Shown: one piece after another, positions 36,498 through 47,651 of the stretch
Layout: every line of letters starts with the position of its first letter
How positions within the stretch are numbered: position 1 is the stretch's first letter
Translations under genes and position numbers: made by a program
Origin: Brienomyrus brachyistius
Lineage: Eukaryota > Chordata > Actinopteri > Osteoglossiformes > Mormyridae
Direction: 5' to 3'
DNA length: 64,000 bases
NCBI RefSeq assembly: GCF_023856365.1
Contig: NC_064545.1
Coordinates: 1,116,001-1,180,000, forward strand
The notes under the pieces: model-generated
Seen by the model: only the letters and a program-made list of their open reading frames with translations
The model's database searches: none
Told to the model about the DNA's origin: nothing

Positions 36498-39400
36498 CTG
36501 TAAAGAGGCACGAGTACGAGTCAGTGCAGGCAGGACAGGGGAAACGCAACCTGGGGAGAACACAGGCCCTTCCGGCATAGAGTGCTGGGAACCAGGGTCA
36601 CCCTAATAGGCAGAGGTGTGTGGGTCACATGCAGAATGCAGCCACTACTGACGCATAGGAGCACGGCGCAATTTGGGAAGCGTGTCAGCGGTGACACGTG
36701 TCTGACCGATGCGATACTGCAGGCCCATTTTCAACAAAAGAGAAACAACAAATGAGGGAGGCAGCTGTTATACGGGACAAAACCAAACATGCGGTGTGAC
36801 ACGAGAGCGTCCCGTGAGGTTTTATTATAATGAAATATGCACCATTAGCTTCGGCGCTGTTATTATTTGTTAGATGCGTTTGAGCGTGTGCGTGAGGGGC
36901 CGCCCGGTCCGCACTCTGCGATGACAGCACTGACGGCACCTGCGACACAGACCTGTCACTCAGGGCTGATCAGAGCGGCCCGCTAGCACGGACGGCGCAC
37001 GCCTGTCAGCTTCACTCGACTTCAGCTGCACGTCCGCCGTAATTGCGGTGCTGGGCCGGGGGCTGACGGCAATCGGGGCTCGGTGCGGTGCCGCTGCCCG
37101 CTCCAGGTTAATTGCCGGGAGTCTAGCTGTCGAACACGAACATCAGACTGTGCAAATTATTTGTCAGAGGCTTCAAGGATCCATCGCCATGTCCGGCCCC
37201 GTGAATGTGACACCTGTTATGTCTAATTAAATTCTCAGCAGCTCTGATTATCTCCCTTAACGAGAATTACACGTGTGCGATATGCGAGCGATCCCTCTGA
37301 CGGCCGCACGCCGTCATCCCCCTTCTTGGAGTCTATGGTCGCAGGGCTCCCCTCTCTCTACCCCATCAATACCGGCTTCCCTAATCTTAAGCTCTGCTAC
37401 TGGCTGATTGCGGAGCGTGTGCTCTATGCCATTATGTGCCCCCTGACAAAACGTCGCCTTAGGACACAAGCCCCCTGTACCTTACATAATTTTAAAGAGC
37501 TGGCCCCCCTAACTCTGCCAGGGTATCTGGCTCTACTGCACCCTTGATGCCGGCACGACTATGGATGCCCTACTTAATCCCTCTGCACAGGCCCCCATCT
37601 GCAACGAGGGAGGTGTTGTTCACTGGTTCAATGGTGTGATGCAGGAGGGTGTCTGCAGCACCTAACGCTGGCTAGCCAGGCGCCTTCGCCATATTGGGCT
37701 TCTCCACACCTGCCTCCAGACAGAGCCTGTGGGGCTAGGACCCTCACCAAAGGCCCAGATTCAAACAAAGCTGCGATAACACGCAACCGTCTACACGCCA
37801 CAGCCCATACTGCACGCGCCACCTCAGTCACGCTCGGAGACGGACACAAAAGCAGCTGCGTCCTTCCCAAAATTTTACATTTCACAACCATATGGCAACA
37901 TCTTTGACATCTGCCACCCCACATCAAAACCGAAAAGCCGCTTCTAATTTATAGCAGTGCTTCGGCTTGTGAAGACGCGCCTCAGACCAGAGGCAGACCC
38001 CATCCAGCAGCGTGTAGGCAGCCAGAATACAGAGATCAGGCATCTGCTGAGCCCAGACTAGAGAGGCCGCAGAAGCAGCCCATGCAGTCCTCACACACAC
38101 AGAAGGTCTACAACTTTTATAAACGGCACTGTTTTACGGCCATCGGGAAAGTTGGTTTGGAAAACAACCCTACATTTAACAAAATCACACAGTACAGCAT
38201 CAGGAAGCAAAAATATTCAGACTTTTAAAAACACGAATATCCACAATATAAGTCGTAAGAAAGTAACTAGGGCAACATTCTTGCATTCTTTTAAGATGCC
38301 AAGAATGGTTTGCAAATCCGAATTTCCGAGATACCTGGGGATGAGAGATCGGCATGCGGCTTGCTGAGGTCATAACTTCTCTGGCCTGTGAGCTGGAATA
38401 CCGATGGATCTTGTTAGAGTTCTGGCTCTGCAGCCCGTTTAGAGAGCGGGCTGAGCTGCGGACAAATTGAGCCGCAGGTTGGACAGCTGGCCAGCGAGGA
38501 AGCGATGGTTAGCGCACATCTGGAGACGAGCTGACACACTCAATCATCTGTGCATGTTTTCATCATGAATCCATTCAGATTCGGGGCATGCTCCAAACTG
38601 ACGGACCGTATTTCCCCCTTAGGAAGTCCTCCGGTCTGCTGTATGTTGGTTTAAAATGAACGAGGTAACATATTTTTTTTTTAATCCAGCAACCTGAAGC
38701 TGAGCTGCCTCAGTTTACAGACAGATACACAAACATTCCCGACCCAAACTCACTCAGTCCAGCAACCGGTACCAGAACGCAGCTCTCAACACCTTGAGCG
38801 TTACAGTGCTTCCTAGCTTCCCTTGTGTTAGTTTTTTATTCAGACAATGCATTAGCACGCCTCATGTTTTGAGGATAATTTCAACGGGACTCAAACACCA
38901 ATTTTTAATATAGCCGCTTTAAGATTCAGTAGTTCCACTAACATTTACTCATCTAACAGGGAGAAAAATTCACATAGTTCGCTTTGGTCATGCAATATTA
39001 CAGGGATTAGCATGGCATATGAAATATTTAGCAGATTTTCCTCCCCTCTAAAGCCCGAGAAATCAAATGACTGCCAAATGCCTTTAAAGTGACGATCTTT
39101 GACTGGCAAAGAAAAAGGTCTTTTCATATTCAAATCTCGGTATGATAGATATGAAAAATAGAAAGGTTACTTGATTTAGCTATCAATCTCTCATGCCCTG
39201 CATTAGTGCATGAGAAAGGGACCCACACTAGTTCTTTCCTCAAGCTCTTTAGAGATGTCAGTGCTGGCCTTTGCCTGTTTAGTCCTGTCCCCAGCCAATC
39301 AGCACTTTGCACAGCTGTCATACGGCCAGCTGTCTCCTAAATGCATAGTCTCCCACCCCGTGTTCCAAACCAGCTGACAATCAAAGCGGGATTTTCCATC

Positions 39401-40350
39401 CCATAACCAGTGGTACTCCCCTTCTGGGATGGGGTTACATGTCCTTGTGAGGAATCCTATTGCTGTCACACTAACCTACTGGAGAACAATGGTGGCCCAT
39501 ACCTGATCCTGAACTCCCAGTAACTGACCCATGGAAACACTGAGCAAGCAATGCTAAAACAAGTAAGACTGGGTTACATGAGAAATGAAGGAGAGTTAAT
39601 TTTCACAGCATGCACATACCGAGATACACAAATGAGAAAGCTAATGTGCATTCCCAGGTAGAAGGCCCTCTTAAGGTCCCTGGCTTATAAGTGGTCAGAT
39701 ACCTGAAGGTCGAAGGTCAAATCCATGAACTAGGTTCCTAGAAAATAATTATGGTCAGAACGTGAGACAATTGGGGAAAGTGTTTGCCCATTTTACAGGG
39801 AAGAAAAGGCTTTTAATGAAATGCACTAATAGTGTGGATGCCTATATGAAACAATTATGGTTAAGTATCCAAACTTCCAAGTTATCTTCATTTCCCATCA
39901 TCCCTTGAAGATTTACTCCCAGTTAGGAGCCAGCCCTCAGCCTCACTGGAGCAGACAGGCCAGCATGCCCAATGTAAAACCTGCTTGGTGCCGAGCTCTG
40001 AAGTGCGGTGACAAATATGGTCGGGCCAATGTGTGTGAGCATGACGCGACCCAGGCGCTAAACGTCCTGTGTGACATAACAGAGCAGACTAAGTAGAACG
40101 ACAGCACTCTGGACTGAGAGAGAAGTGGCTGTGAACGGGCGCTTTATGTATACAAGCCAAAATAGGTGGAAGAAACTTCTCTCCACATAAACTTTGCATG
40201 TAGAAAGCAGGCTCCCTACTACACACCCCCATGCCTGACAATAAAAGCCAGTAAGTAAGTAACATGTCATTTTAATTAGGCCTTTTCACATTAGAATTGT
40301 TTTGGGCCAAGACAAACGGTTGGGGCTGGCTGGCTAATCAGCAGGGAATC

Positions 40351-40366
40351 GGGGGGGGGGGGGGGG
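40351..40366. repeat. poly-G tract, 16 bp
   Basis: Uninterrupted G16 on plus (C16 in the rpgrip1l transcript). Confidence 0.95.
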
Positions 40367-41523
40367 CTGCAGGAGCACGTGCCCAGACCCCAGACCCCCA
40401 CGGGATAGAGGCAGCGCACCTCCACCCTTAGCATTACTCATCTTCAGCATTATTTCATGTGCAGATCTTAAAAGGTGAATCAGACGCATTCGACATTAAC
40501 TTTCCTATATATGTTGTTGGTCTGCCTGATTCAAAACATAACCTGAAGCCATTGTAAAGCCCATTAAATACTGCAGGTTAACTCCCAAGGTAATCCTCTC
40601 TCAAGTTAATCATTTACTCAGCCAAAACTGCCAAACCAATGTGCCATCATTTTTTCGTCAAAACGAAACTAACAGATACATATCAATCTGAATACCAAGG
40701 CACGTCACAGGTGCATACGTATTAGCCAGTCAGCAGGTCAAAATTAAAGTTCTAAACAATTTAAGTCCTTAATATGTGTGATGTTTTTTTTTAACAAGGT
40801 TTCGCAAATCTGCTGCCTAAAACATATGATCATCACAAATGAATAATTTTATGTAATCTCTGATTGTGTTTGTTGTCGTTATTAATGACGGCGACAGCAA
40901 CAAAAAGGACACTCATCAACCATTTAGCTAGTCAGAATGTAACCTTTTGAAGTTGTTTTTCAAAGTGACCATATCAATGCAAGGAGCACATGGCTCTGAG
41001 GTCAGGCACTTTGGAGACGTCAACATGTGCTGAAAGGCTGAGTCCACCAGAATGAGAGTGTCGCTCTCCACGCGGGTCTTTACGATCCATACAACAATCA
41101 TTAAATGTGTTTTAAAAAAAGTTTCAAATTCTGCATTTCCAAAAGCCCTCAGACTCCTGCTGTTGGCAATGTGTCAAAATTAAGGCTGGGGACACAATAA
41201 TACATGCAGGAGAAAAGACATTAAAAAATTTCTCTGTCATTATTTGAGCGATGTCTCCCAACCTGGAACAATAGGCATTGTATGTAAAAAGGTGGACTTT
41301 CTCCCCTGCACTTAGGTTGGTTTTAAGACGATGTCAGAAGAACAAAATCAATACTAGACCAGACGGAACTCTTAACAACCAGCTTCACAGCTCCAGTTTC
41401 AGCCAGCTGTTTTTAATTGGGATGGAGAGAGACAGGCCACACGGAATACCAATACACTTTCCAAACGGTCATTATATTCGGTGTTCCTGCACAATTCAAT
41501 GGCATGAAGGACAACTATGTATA

Positions 41524-41566
41524 TTATAGTATAGTGCAGTATAGTACAGTACAGTACAGTATAGTC
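41524..41566. repeat. (AGTAT/AGTAC)n 5-bp simple repeat
   Basis: Short array of TATAG/TACAG pentamers (ATAGTATAGTGCAGTATAGT and following). Confidence 0.9.
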
Positions 41567-42294
41567 TTAAAGACTTAAGCTTATTTCCGAAGAAACTCTT
41601 TAAATTCACTTTAGTTTATTCTGGCTTTGCTATTTTTTTTCCAAGAGGACTTCGATCGTCGTGGCTGTGCATTCATAGTTGAAGCCGCTCGTGTAGTTAA
41701 TTTCCGTGCCGAGGGAAGGAGCGCCATGATTGGCCACTTCGAGGGCGAAATGCGTCATGCCGCCAAACCGGCTGCTCCTCTGCTGAAAGCATCTTAGATG
41801 TTCTGGTGAGCTACAACATGTAGCTCAATTATCCTCCCCTTCGGCAGAAGTCACGGCCGGTACTCCCATCACCTCCCGGCTTAGAGACTCACCTGGGGCC
41901 AGAACTGAGAGCACAGATTAAGTGTTTGTAGTTTGAGAATGAGCATGCCGCTCTCCTTCCAACTTTGAAGTCATTGCCTTTTATGAAAGGCAGCCATAAG
42001 CCCTTATTTTCCACTCAAATACGTTCATCTTCTCCACTATAAACACATTGCCACAGTTAATGGACTTATAATGGTGTGAGAAAGGGGGTAGATATTATTT
42101 TTTCATTTCATACGTGCGCGGCGGGGATCCTGGGATATTTCCTGCAGGGCCAGTACCCCTTAGACGTTCTATGGCAGAACTTGAACAACACAGGGAGGAA
42201 CAGCAGGATCTTTAAAAGAACCATGGTCATTTCAACCAATGTCAGAGAGCTTCAGAGAACAAAAAAAAACATGAGATAAGTGAAAAAATGTATA

Positions 42295-42769
42295 CGGTAA
42301 AATCCACTTTTAACGGACTTCAAGGGACCTGGCAAAACAGTCCGTTATATCCAGAGTTGCTGTATGCCCAGAACACAACTACAGGACACCACTTACTCAT
42401 GCCACACCCCAGCAGACACACTTGTGGTATAGATTATTATACTGTACATGTAGTAATCCAACTTTACCTGACCAGATGCGTGACTATTAATAATCCCAAC
42501 TACGTATCTGCGCTGGATATCACCGGCATGCCACGCGCCTTGTAGGCAGAGCCTGCATGTCCGTTATAGGCGAACAAATCTACAGCCAACAGCGGCCCTG
42601 GGGACCAAATTGTTTGTCCGTTATAAACGAAATCCTGTTATATGCAAGTCCGCTATATCCAATGCTTTTTCTGCATGTTCTTAAAAGGCGCACGGCTGGG
42701 GCCAGTGGACCTCGTCCATTATAGACGATATTCCGTTATAAGCGACTCCACTATAACGGGATTTTACTG
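42295..42769. mobile_element. pogo/Tigger-like MITE, 475 bp
   Basis: The left end CGGTAAAATCCACTTTTAAC and right end GTTATAGTGGAGTCGC...(reverse complement; outermost CAGTAAAATCC) form inverted repeats of the Tc1/mariner pogo type, flanked by TA on both sides (42293-42294, 42770-42771). The interior repeats CCGTTATA-type motifs several times. No transposase frame. Confidence 0.8.
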
Positions 42770-43402
42770 TACAAATGCAACAAAGAACAGTGTTGCTACC
42801 TCAAGATTAGTTGGGCTAAAAGAATGCCGCATATTCAATAACAGTATTTTAACTTCAGGGGCTAAGTTGCACAAATCTGCGAAGGACGATAAACTCGCAC
42901 AGCAAAGGTGAAGTCAGGAGCCAGCCTGGACCGTGTACTTGCAAAGAGCACAGGATTCTTTCTCAGAACTTTAAAATTCTGCCCTCTGGATGCCATTTTG
43001 GGTTCCACAGCGCAAACATAATTGAGTCAAGAAATCCTTTATTCCAAATGTCATTTCTTGAATTTTCATCACAGTTGATCAAAGACAGACAGGGAAGCAG
43101 CTATTAAAATAAAGTGAAATAAAATAATAAAAACCAGCTATTTCTATTTCCTAGGTTTTCAGCGGCCGGAGGCATCTGTGATGTTTACCTCAAATCCCTT
43201 TGTGGAAATGAATACAAGTCGTCATTTTGGAAAGAATGGGGTTGATTTCTTTTTTCTTCTAAAGCTATAGCCTGGCAATGTGCATTTTCATAATGGAGAT
43301 GCTGAAGTGCATCTCTGCGACCTGCCTGTTCTGCACGCAGGAGAATAACCCAGTGCCCCCGCACCCTGACAAAGCCCTCCAGTGGCCTGGCACTCCACTG
43401 AC

Positions 43403-43500
43403 CTGCAGCCTCCCCTGCACACTCTGCCCAGCCACGATGCCGTCATCGCTGTCGGACTGCACAGACTCGTTAAGATCCGTAGCCAGCACATCCTCCGCCT
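43403..43500 (-). CDS. rpgrip1l: rpgrip1l exon (18th in window), linker
   Basis: Acceptor TTTGTAG, donor CAG|GTCAGT. Encodes AEDVLATDLNESVQSDSDDG and IVAGQSVQGRLQ, aligned with human EEDMSASDSDDCIIPG. Ends in phase 0. Confidence 0.9.
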
Positions 43501-43775
43501 CTACAAAGACAAAAAAGGCAGAATTTTACATAAATCAAATAAAGATTAGATGCCTTACAAGGTGCTGGGGTAGGGGGGCAGGCTGACCTCCACTACAAGC
43601 TGTGAGACTCAGACAGCGGTCAGAGGGTAAGAGTCCCTGCACAGTTAAGTACTCTAAGTGGTTCTATTTCTTCTTATTTTGCATTTCTATGATAAGAAGA
43701 GAGAGGAGCTACAGCTGGACTCGGAATGGATCCCCAGATCAGAGTTTGTCACAGCTCAGGCCTGGATTAGCGGCC

Positions 43776-44752
43776 AGAGTCATACCCTGTGCAGGGGAGG
43801 AGTCATACCCTGTTCTGGGGAAGAGTCATACCCTGTTCTGGGGAAGAGTCATATCCTGGGCAGGTGTGGAATCATACCTTGCACAGGGGGGGAATCATAC
43901 CCTACGAGGGGGAGGAGTCATACCTTACATGGGGGATGAGTCATACCCTATGCAGGGAATACCTCAAGTCCTGACATGTAATATGCAGGGGATACCTCAT
44001 GGGAAACCTCAGGCCCCGACACATAATACATAGGGGATACCTCAAGGGATGTCTCAGGCCCCGGCATGTAATACACAGGGGATACCTCAGGGGATATCTC
44101 AGGCCCCGGCATGTAATACACAGGGGATACCTCAAGGGATGTCTCAGGCCCCTGCATGTAATACACAGGGGATACCTCAAGGGATGCCTCAGGCCCCGGC
44201 ATGTAATATACAGGGGATACCTCAGGGGATATCTCAGGCCCTGGCATGTAATACACAGGGGATACCTCATGGGAAACCTCAGGCCCTGGCATGTAATACA
44301 CAGGGGATACCTCAGGCCCTGACAGCTAATACACAGGGGATACCTCAGGCCCTGACAGCTAAGACACAGGGGATACCTCAGGCCCTGACAGCTAAGACAC
44401 AGGGGATACCTCAGGCCCTGACAGCTAAGACACAGGGGATACCTCAGGCCCTGACAGCTAATACACAGGGGATACCTCAGGCCCTGACAGCTAATACACA
44501 GGGGATACCTCAGGACCTGACAGCTAATACACAGGGGATACCTCAGGACCTGACAGGTAATACACAGGGGATACCTCAGGCCCTGACAGCTAATACACAG
44601 GGGATACCTCAGGCCCTGACAGCTAATACACAGGGGATACCTCAGGCCCTGACAGCTAATACACAGGGGATACCTCAGGACCTGACAGGTAATACACAGG
44701 GGATACCTCAGGACCTGACAGGTAATACACAGGGGATACCTCAGGCCCTAAC
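43776..44752. repeat. composite minisatellite (about 23-bp, 45-bp and 33-bp units)
   Basis: Three successive zones lie in a rpgrip1l intron. From 43776 there is a short-period zone built on GAGTCATACCCTGTTCTGGG. From about 43965 come roughly seven 45-bp units with ACACAGGGGATACCTCAAGG. From about 44290 come about 13 units of 33 bp that equal the 45-bp unit minus an internal 12 bases. Because 45 and 33 are multiples of three, frames stay open on both strands (for example plus 44049-44816, with QALTANTQGIP repeats). No sign of real coding. Confidence 0.92.
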
Positions 44753-44823
44753 AACCAACAGATTAATAAAAGCTGCTTACACAGAATTTACCATCCTGCT
44801 TTCGCATATGTGGTAAAGTTACA

Positions 44824-45111
44824 GGGTGTTTCTCAATACCAAGACCACAAATATTATACTTGCGGTCTTGGCAAGAATGGTTTGGCAACCTCGCCTTCCA
44901 AAAATTAACTTGAGGTGCAATGAATCATGGGACTGATCTCATTTGATGATGATGCAACTGATGCATGCTCGATATTTGGGGCAAGGCAAGAATGACATCT
45001 GGGAATCTTTACCATCCTCTGTACTTCTTAGTATTGGAGCTGGTCTACAGCAAAGGAAGATGACATAAGACAGGTACAATTACAGACCTGTACGCATACT
45101 GAGAAACACCC
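44824..45111. mobile_element. MITE with GGGTGTTTCTCA termini, 288 bp
   Basis: The left end GGGTGTTTCTCAATAC and right end GCATACTGAGAAACACCC are inverted repeats. ACA on both sides (44821-44823 and 45112-45114) could be a 3-bp target duplication as in PIF/Harbinger, but this is weak evidence. It lies 70 bases from the minisatellite. Confidence 0.65.
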
Positions 45112-45320
45112 ACAGATTGGCCTACGTCCTTGTCAAAAAGTATGCTGTAGGACTAACTAATTTGATTTGTAACAAAAACAGAATATGGTGCAGGGGTCGA
45201 TAAAGTGTTTTCATGTATTTGAGCATTCTGCCAGAAACTCTGAAAGGAAGGAAGGAAGAAAGAAAAGACCTCAAAGTGATGGAAGCACATGCTAAATACA
45301 TAGATGTCCATGATCGCTAC

Positions 45321-45480
45321 CTTGGTCTAGTGCAGGGGGCTCTTCTGAAATGTCCGCCTCCTGGGAGGTGGAGGTAGAGCTGCCAGTGGCCAGCTGCCCC
45401 TCAGAAACATGCGATTCTTCCTCATCATTCTCTTCCTCTTCAGCTCCCCTGTGAGAGTCCTCAAGGTCTCTGACAGCCTC
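45321..45480 (-). CDS. rpgrip1l: rpgrip1l exon (17th in window), acidic linker
   Basis: Acceptor GTTGTAG, donor AAG|GTAGCG. Strongly acidic: GAEEEENDEEESHVSEGQLA and DISEEPPALDQ. SEGQLA is the human anchor motif (LLSEGQLAEQSLASSE). Confidence 0.9.
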
Positions 45481-45844
45481 CTACAACCAGAAGCAGGAAC
45501 TTAACAGTACAGATTTTTACAGCTGCACTACTATGATGGTAGTAAATAAATTTAAAAAAACAATTGTGAGGAAGGCAGAAAAGAGAAAAAGAATGTATAC
45601 CGTAACCTACGTTGAACTACAATGACACCATTAGATTGGATGTAAATAGGAAAACACTGCTGTTGTGCAGTTAGGTTGATGCTCAAATCTGAACTTCTAC
45701 GCAAAAAAAAAAACGGCCACCACTCACTGGTTAGAGAATTATGGGTGAAGAGCTGTGTGATTATAATTACACGCCTTTCATCTTTTGTCCCTCAGAATTG
45801 CTGATAAAATCATAAACATATGAAAGTCTTGAACATTAAAGCAC

Positions 45845-45922
45845 CTTGTGCAGCAGGTTGACGCCTGGAGTCTCGTATGCAGACGTGTCCTCCACAGAAG
45901 CGGGTGCACTCTGCTCCGCTAC
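45845..45922 (-). CDS. rpgrip1l: rpgrip1l exon (16th in window), variable linker, borders tentative
   Basis: 26 codons, VAEQSAPASVEDTSAYETPG and VNLLHK, in phase with both neighbours. The acceptor (pyrimidine-rich CTTCTATTTGTTCCTGTG then AAAAAG) and donor AAG|GTGCTT are weak. The preceding codons stay open (LLFVPVKK), resembling human MLTVPHVPKVSQEG, so the true exon may start further 5' (toward 45990). No strong conservation. Confidence 0.6.
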
Positions 45923-46421
45923 CTTTTTCACAGGAACAAATAGAAGAGCAGATTTCCATTTCCCGTTCCTTGAGGACGCAATTCTGCCATTTTTTTATTT
46001 TTTTTACCACGGGTAGCCATGTTGACATTCCTCACTTCTGAAGCACTTCTGAGATGAACAAACAACTTAATCCCTCGCTTGCGTCAGTCTGTGTGTCCAA
46101 ACCGCGAGAAGCCCGCTGTGGGTACTGCTGCCCAGGGCAAAGCCTCTCATGACGAATAAGCCGAGAAATGTCGACAATATGCAGAATGGAGGACTTCGGT
46201 TTTTAAGAGCAACGATATTAAAGCTGAAGCAGCCGGTAATGTAACCGAATTATGGCACTGCATTTTTGTGGGGTTCAAGATAATGAAAGCAAAACTAACA
46301 ACATAACTTCACAAAAGGTTTTAATAGCGAGGAAAGATCTTTTTGGTCTGTTAACTCTATTACTGAAGTGTCACTCTACAGAAAAACAGTACGAGTCCAT
46401 TTTAAGGCCCAGCGGTCTTAC

Positions 46422-46517
46422 TACGCTCTCAGTGGGCGCGGCATCCATGAAGGACACTTTCTTCCCGCTCAGCTTCTCCTTCAACAAAGTCCGCCGTCTC
46501 GGCTGAGGGGCCGCTGC
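46422..46517 (-). CDS. rpgrip1l: rpgrip1l exon (15th in window), basic linker
   Basis: Acceptor TTTCACAG, donor GTA|GTAAGA. 32 codons in phase 0: AAAPQPRRRTLLKEKLSGKK then VSFMDAAPTESV. The KKVSFMD motif matches human DKKVSFVD. Confidence 0.9.
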
Positions 46518-46829
46518 CTGTGAAAGTACAACAGGTGAAAAACAACAGGGTCCATTCCCAGGTCAAATCAGCGTGGAGCTTGTTCGTTCAAGCCATACAT
46601 CGGCATTGACCTTCTAAACTCGTGTTGCAGTTTGTGTAACAAACAAAATAGACACACAGACTATAGTTACTTTTATTAATAATCTTCAATCACATATTCA
46701 TTAAACAGGTATAATCAAGCTCTTCCATCCAAAAATGCTTGAAGAAATCTGTTCAGATGTTAAGAGTGCTACTTGTGCAGCAGTTAAATCGATTAAAAAG
46801 TCACGCATCTCTCCAAAAACTGCTCCAAT

Positions 46830-46980
46830 ACCGCTTACACCTGTACCTGGACATTCACTGGAAGCCCAGCCTACCGGTACTTATGACTAGTTGATTCCTT
46901 AATTGATGTACATTTGTAATGTGCCTCATTTGTATATCGCTTTGGACAAAAGTGTCTACTAAATGTGCAAATGTAAATAC
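46830..46980 (+). mobile_element. SINE tail fragment
   Basis: The phrase TATCGCTTTGGACAAAAGTG then TCTACTAAATGTGCAAATGT is the well-known 3' tail shared by several fish SINE families. The 5' part is not clear. Confidence 0.65.
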
Positions 46981-47131
46981 ATTTTAAGATGCATGCGTTT
47001 CTAACTCTGTCCCTGTTCATCTTCCTTAATTGCTCCTTTCACATCTGCAGGGGCAGAGGACTGTATGTCCTTGGCCCACGGTGAAAAGCCGGGAGTCCGG
47101 TGAGGGTGTGTGAACTGACAGGGCCCCTTAC

Positions 47132-47325
47132 CTCCGGGCCAGATGGAGTCGGGGGACGGGGCGTGCCGCTCCTCTCCTCCGCGGTGACCAATTTCTCCGG
47201 AGTCTCTTTGGCGAGGAACGTGGGCACGGAGACACTGGGGGGAGGGCAGTACGAGCGTCTCCACTCCAGGGTCACGTCGATGGTTCCGCTGGGCTGGCCG
47301 CTGGGAGCTGTCAGCTCGAATGTGC
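47132..47325 (-). CDS. rpgrip1l: rpgrip1l exon (14th in window), C2 end and start of linker
   Basis: Acceptor GTCTGCAG, strong donor GAG|GTAAGG. Encodes TFELTAPSGQPSGTIDVTLE and WRRSYCPPPSVSV, aligned with human [20 protein letters not shown], then a Pro/Thr/Glu-rich linker unlike human. Confidence 0.94.
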
Positions 47326-47651
47326 CTGCAGACGGGGTGGCAGGCGGAGAGGTTGGCAGCTGCAGGCTGCAGCACAGCGAGCCGGCACTGACCCTGAGGA
47401 GGGTCACCTCAGAAAGCCAGCCACCAAAACCGGAGACTCAGCAGCAATTAGAAGGGATCACAGCAGCAGGATGACAAATGTCTCAGTGTCCAATCTCTCC
47501 AGAAATGGGGAATTTATATCTAAGCCCAGACAGAAACACACCTATATAGATTTGCCTGTAGCTAGATGTGCCGATTGGAGGATGGGCTCTGACCTCACAA
47601 CTTTCTGTTGGCAATCACTTACTGCTGCTACCCCACTACTGTACGTGATTA

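Larger units (their letters stand above)
36498..43402 (-). other. largest rpgrip1l intron in window, 6.9 kb
   Basis: Contains a pogo-like MITE (42295-42769), a G16 run at 40351-40366 and a 5-bp simple repeat at 41524-41566. Several non-repetitive stretches (37140-37270, 40440-40620, 41640-41830) look unlike decayed neutral DNA. No additional exon is needed: the exons on either side join in phase. Confidence 0.65.

Noticed and set aside
43776..44752. CRISPR-like array
   Set aside because: Direct tandem repeats without unique spacers in a vertebrate genome; a minisatellite.
44049..44816. 255-codon plus-strand open frame
   Set aside because: It is the minisatellite read in frame: the period is 15 then 11 residues, and parallel frames are open on the other strand. 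No start context or splice signals point to a gene.
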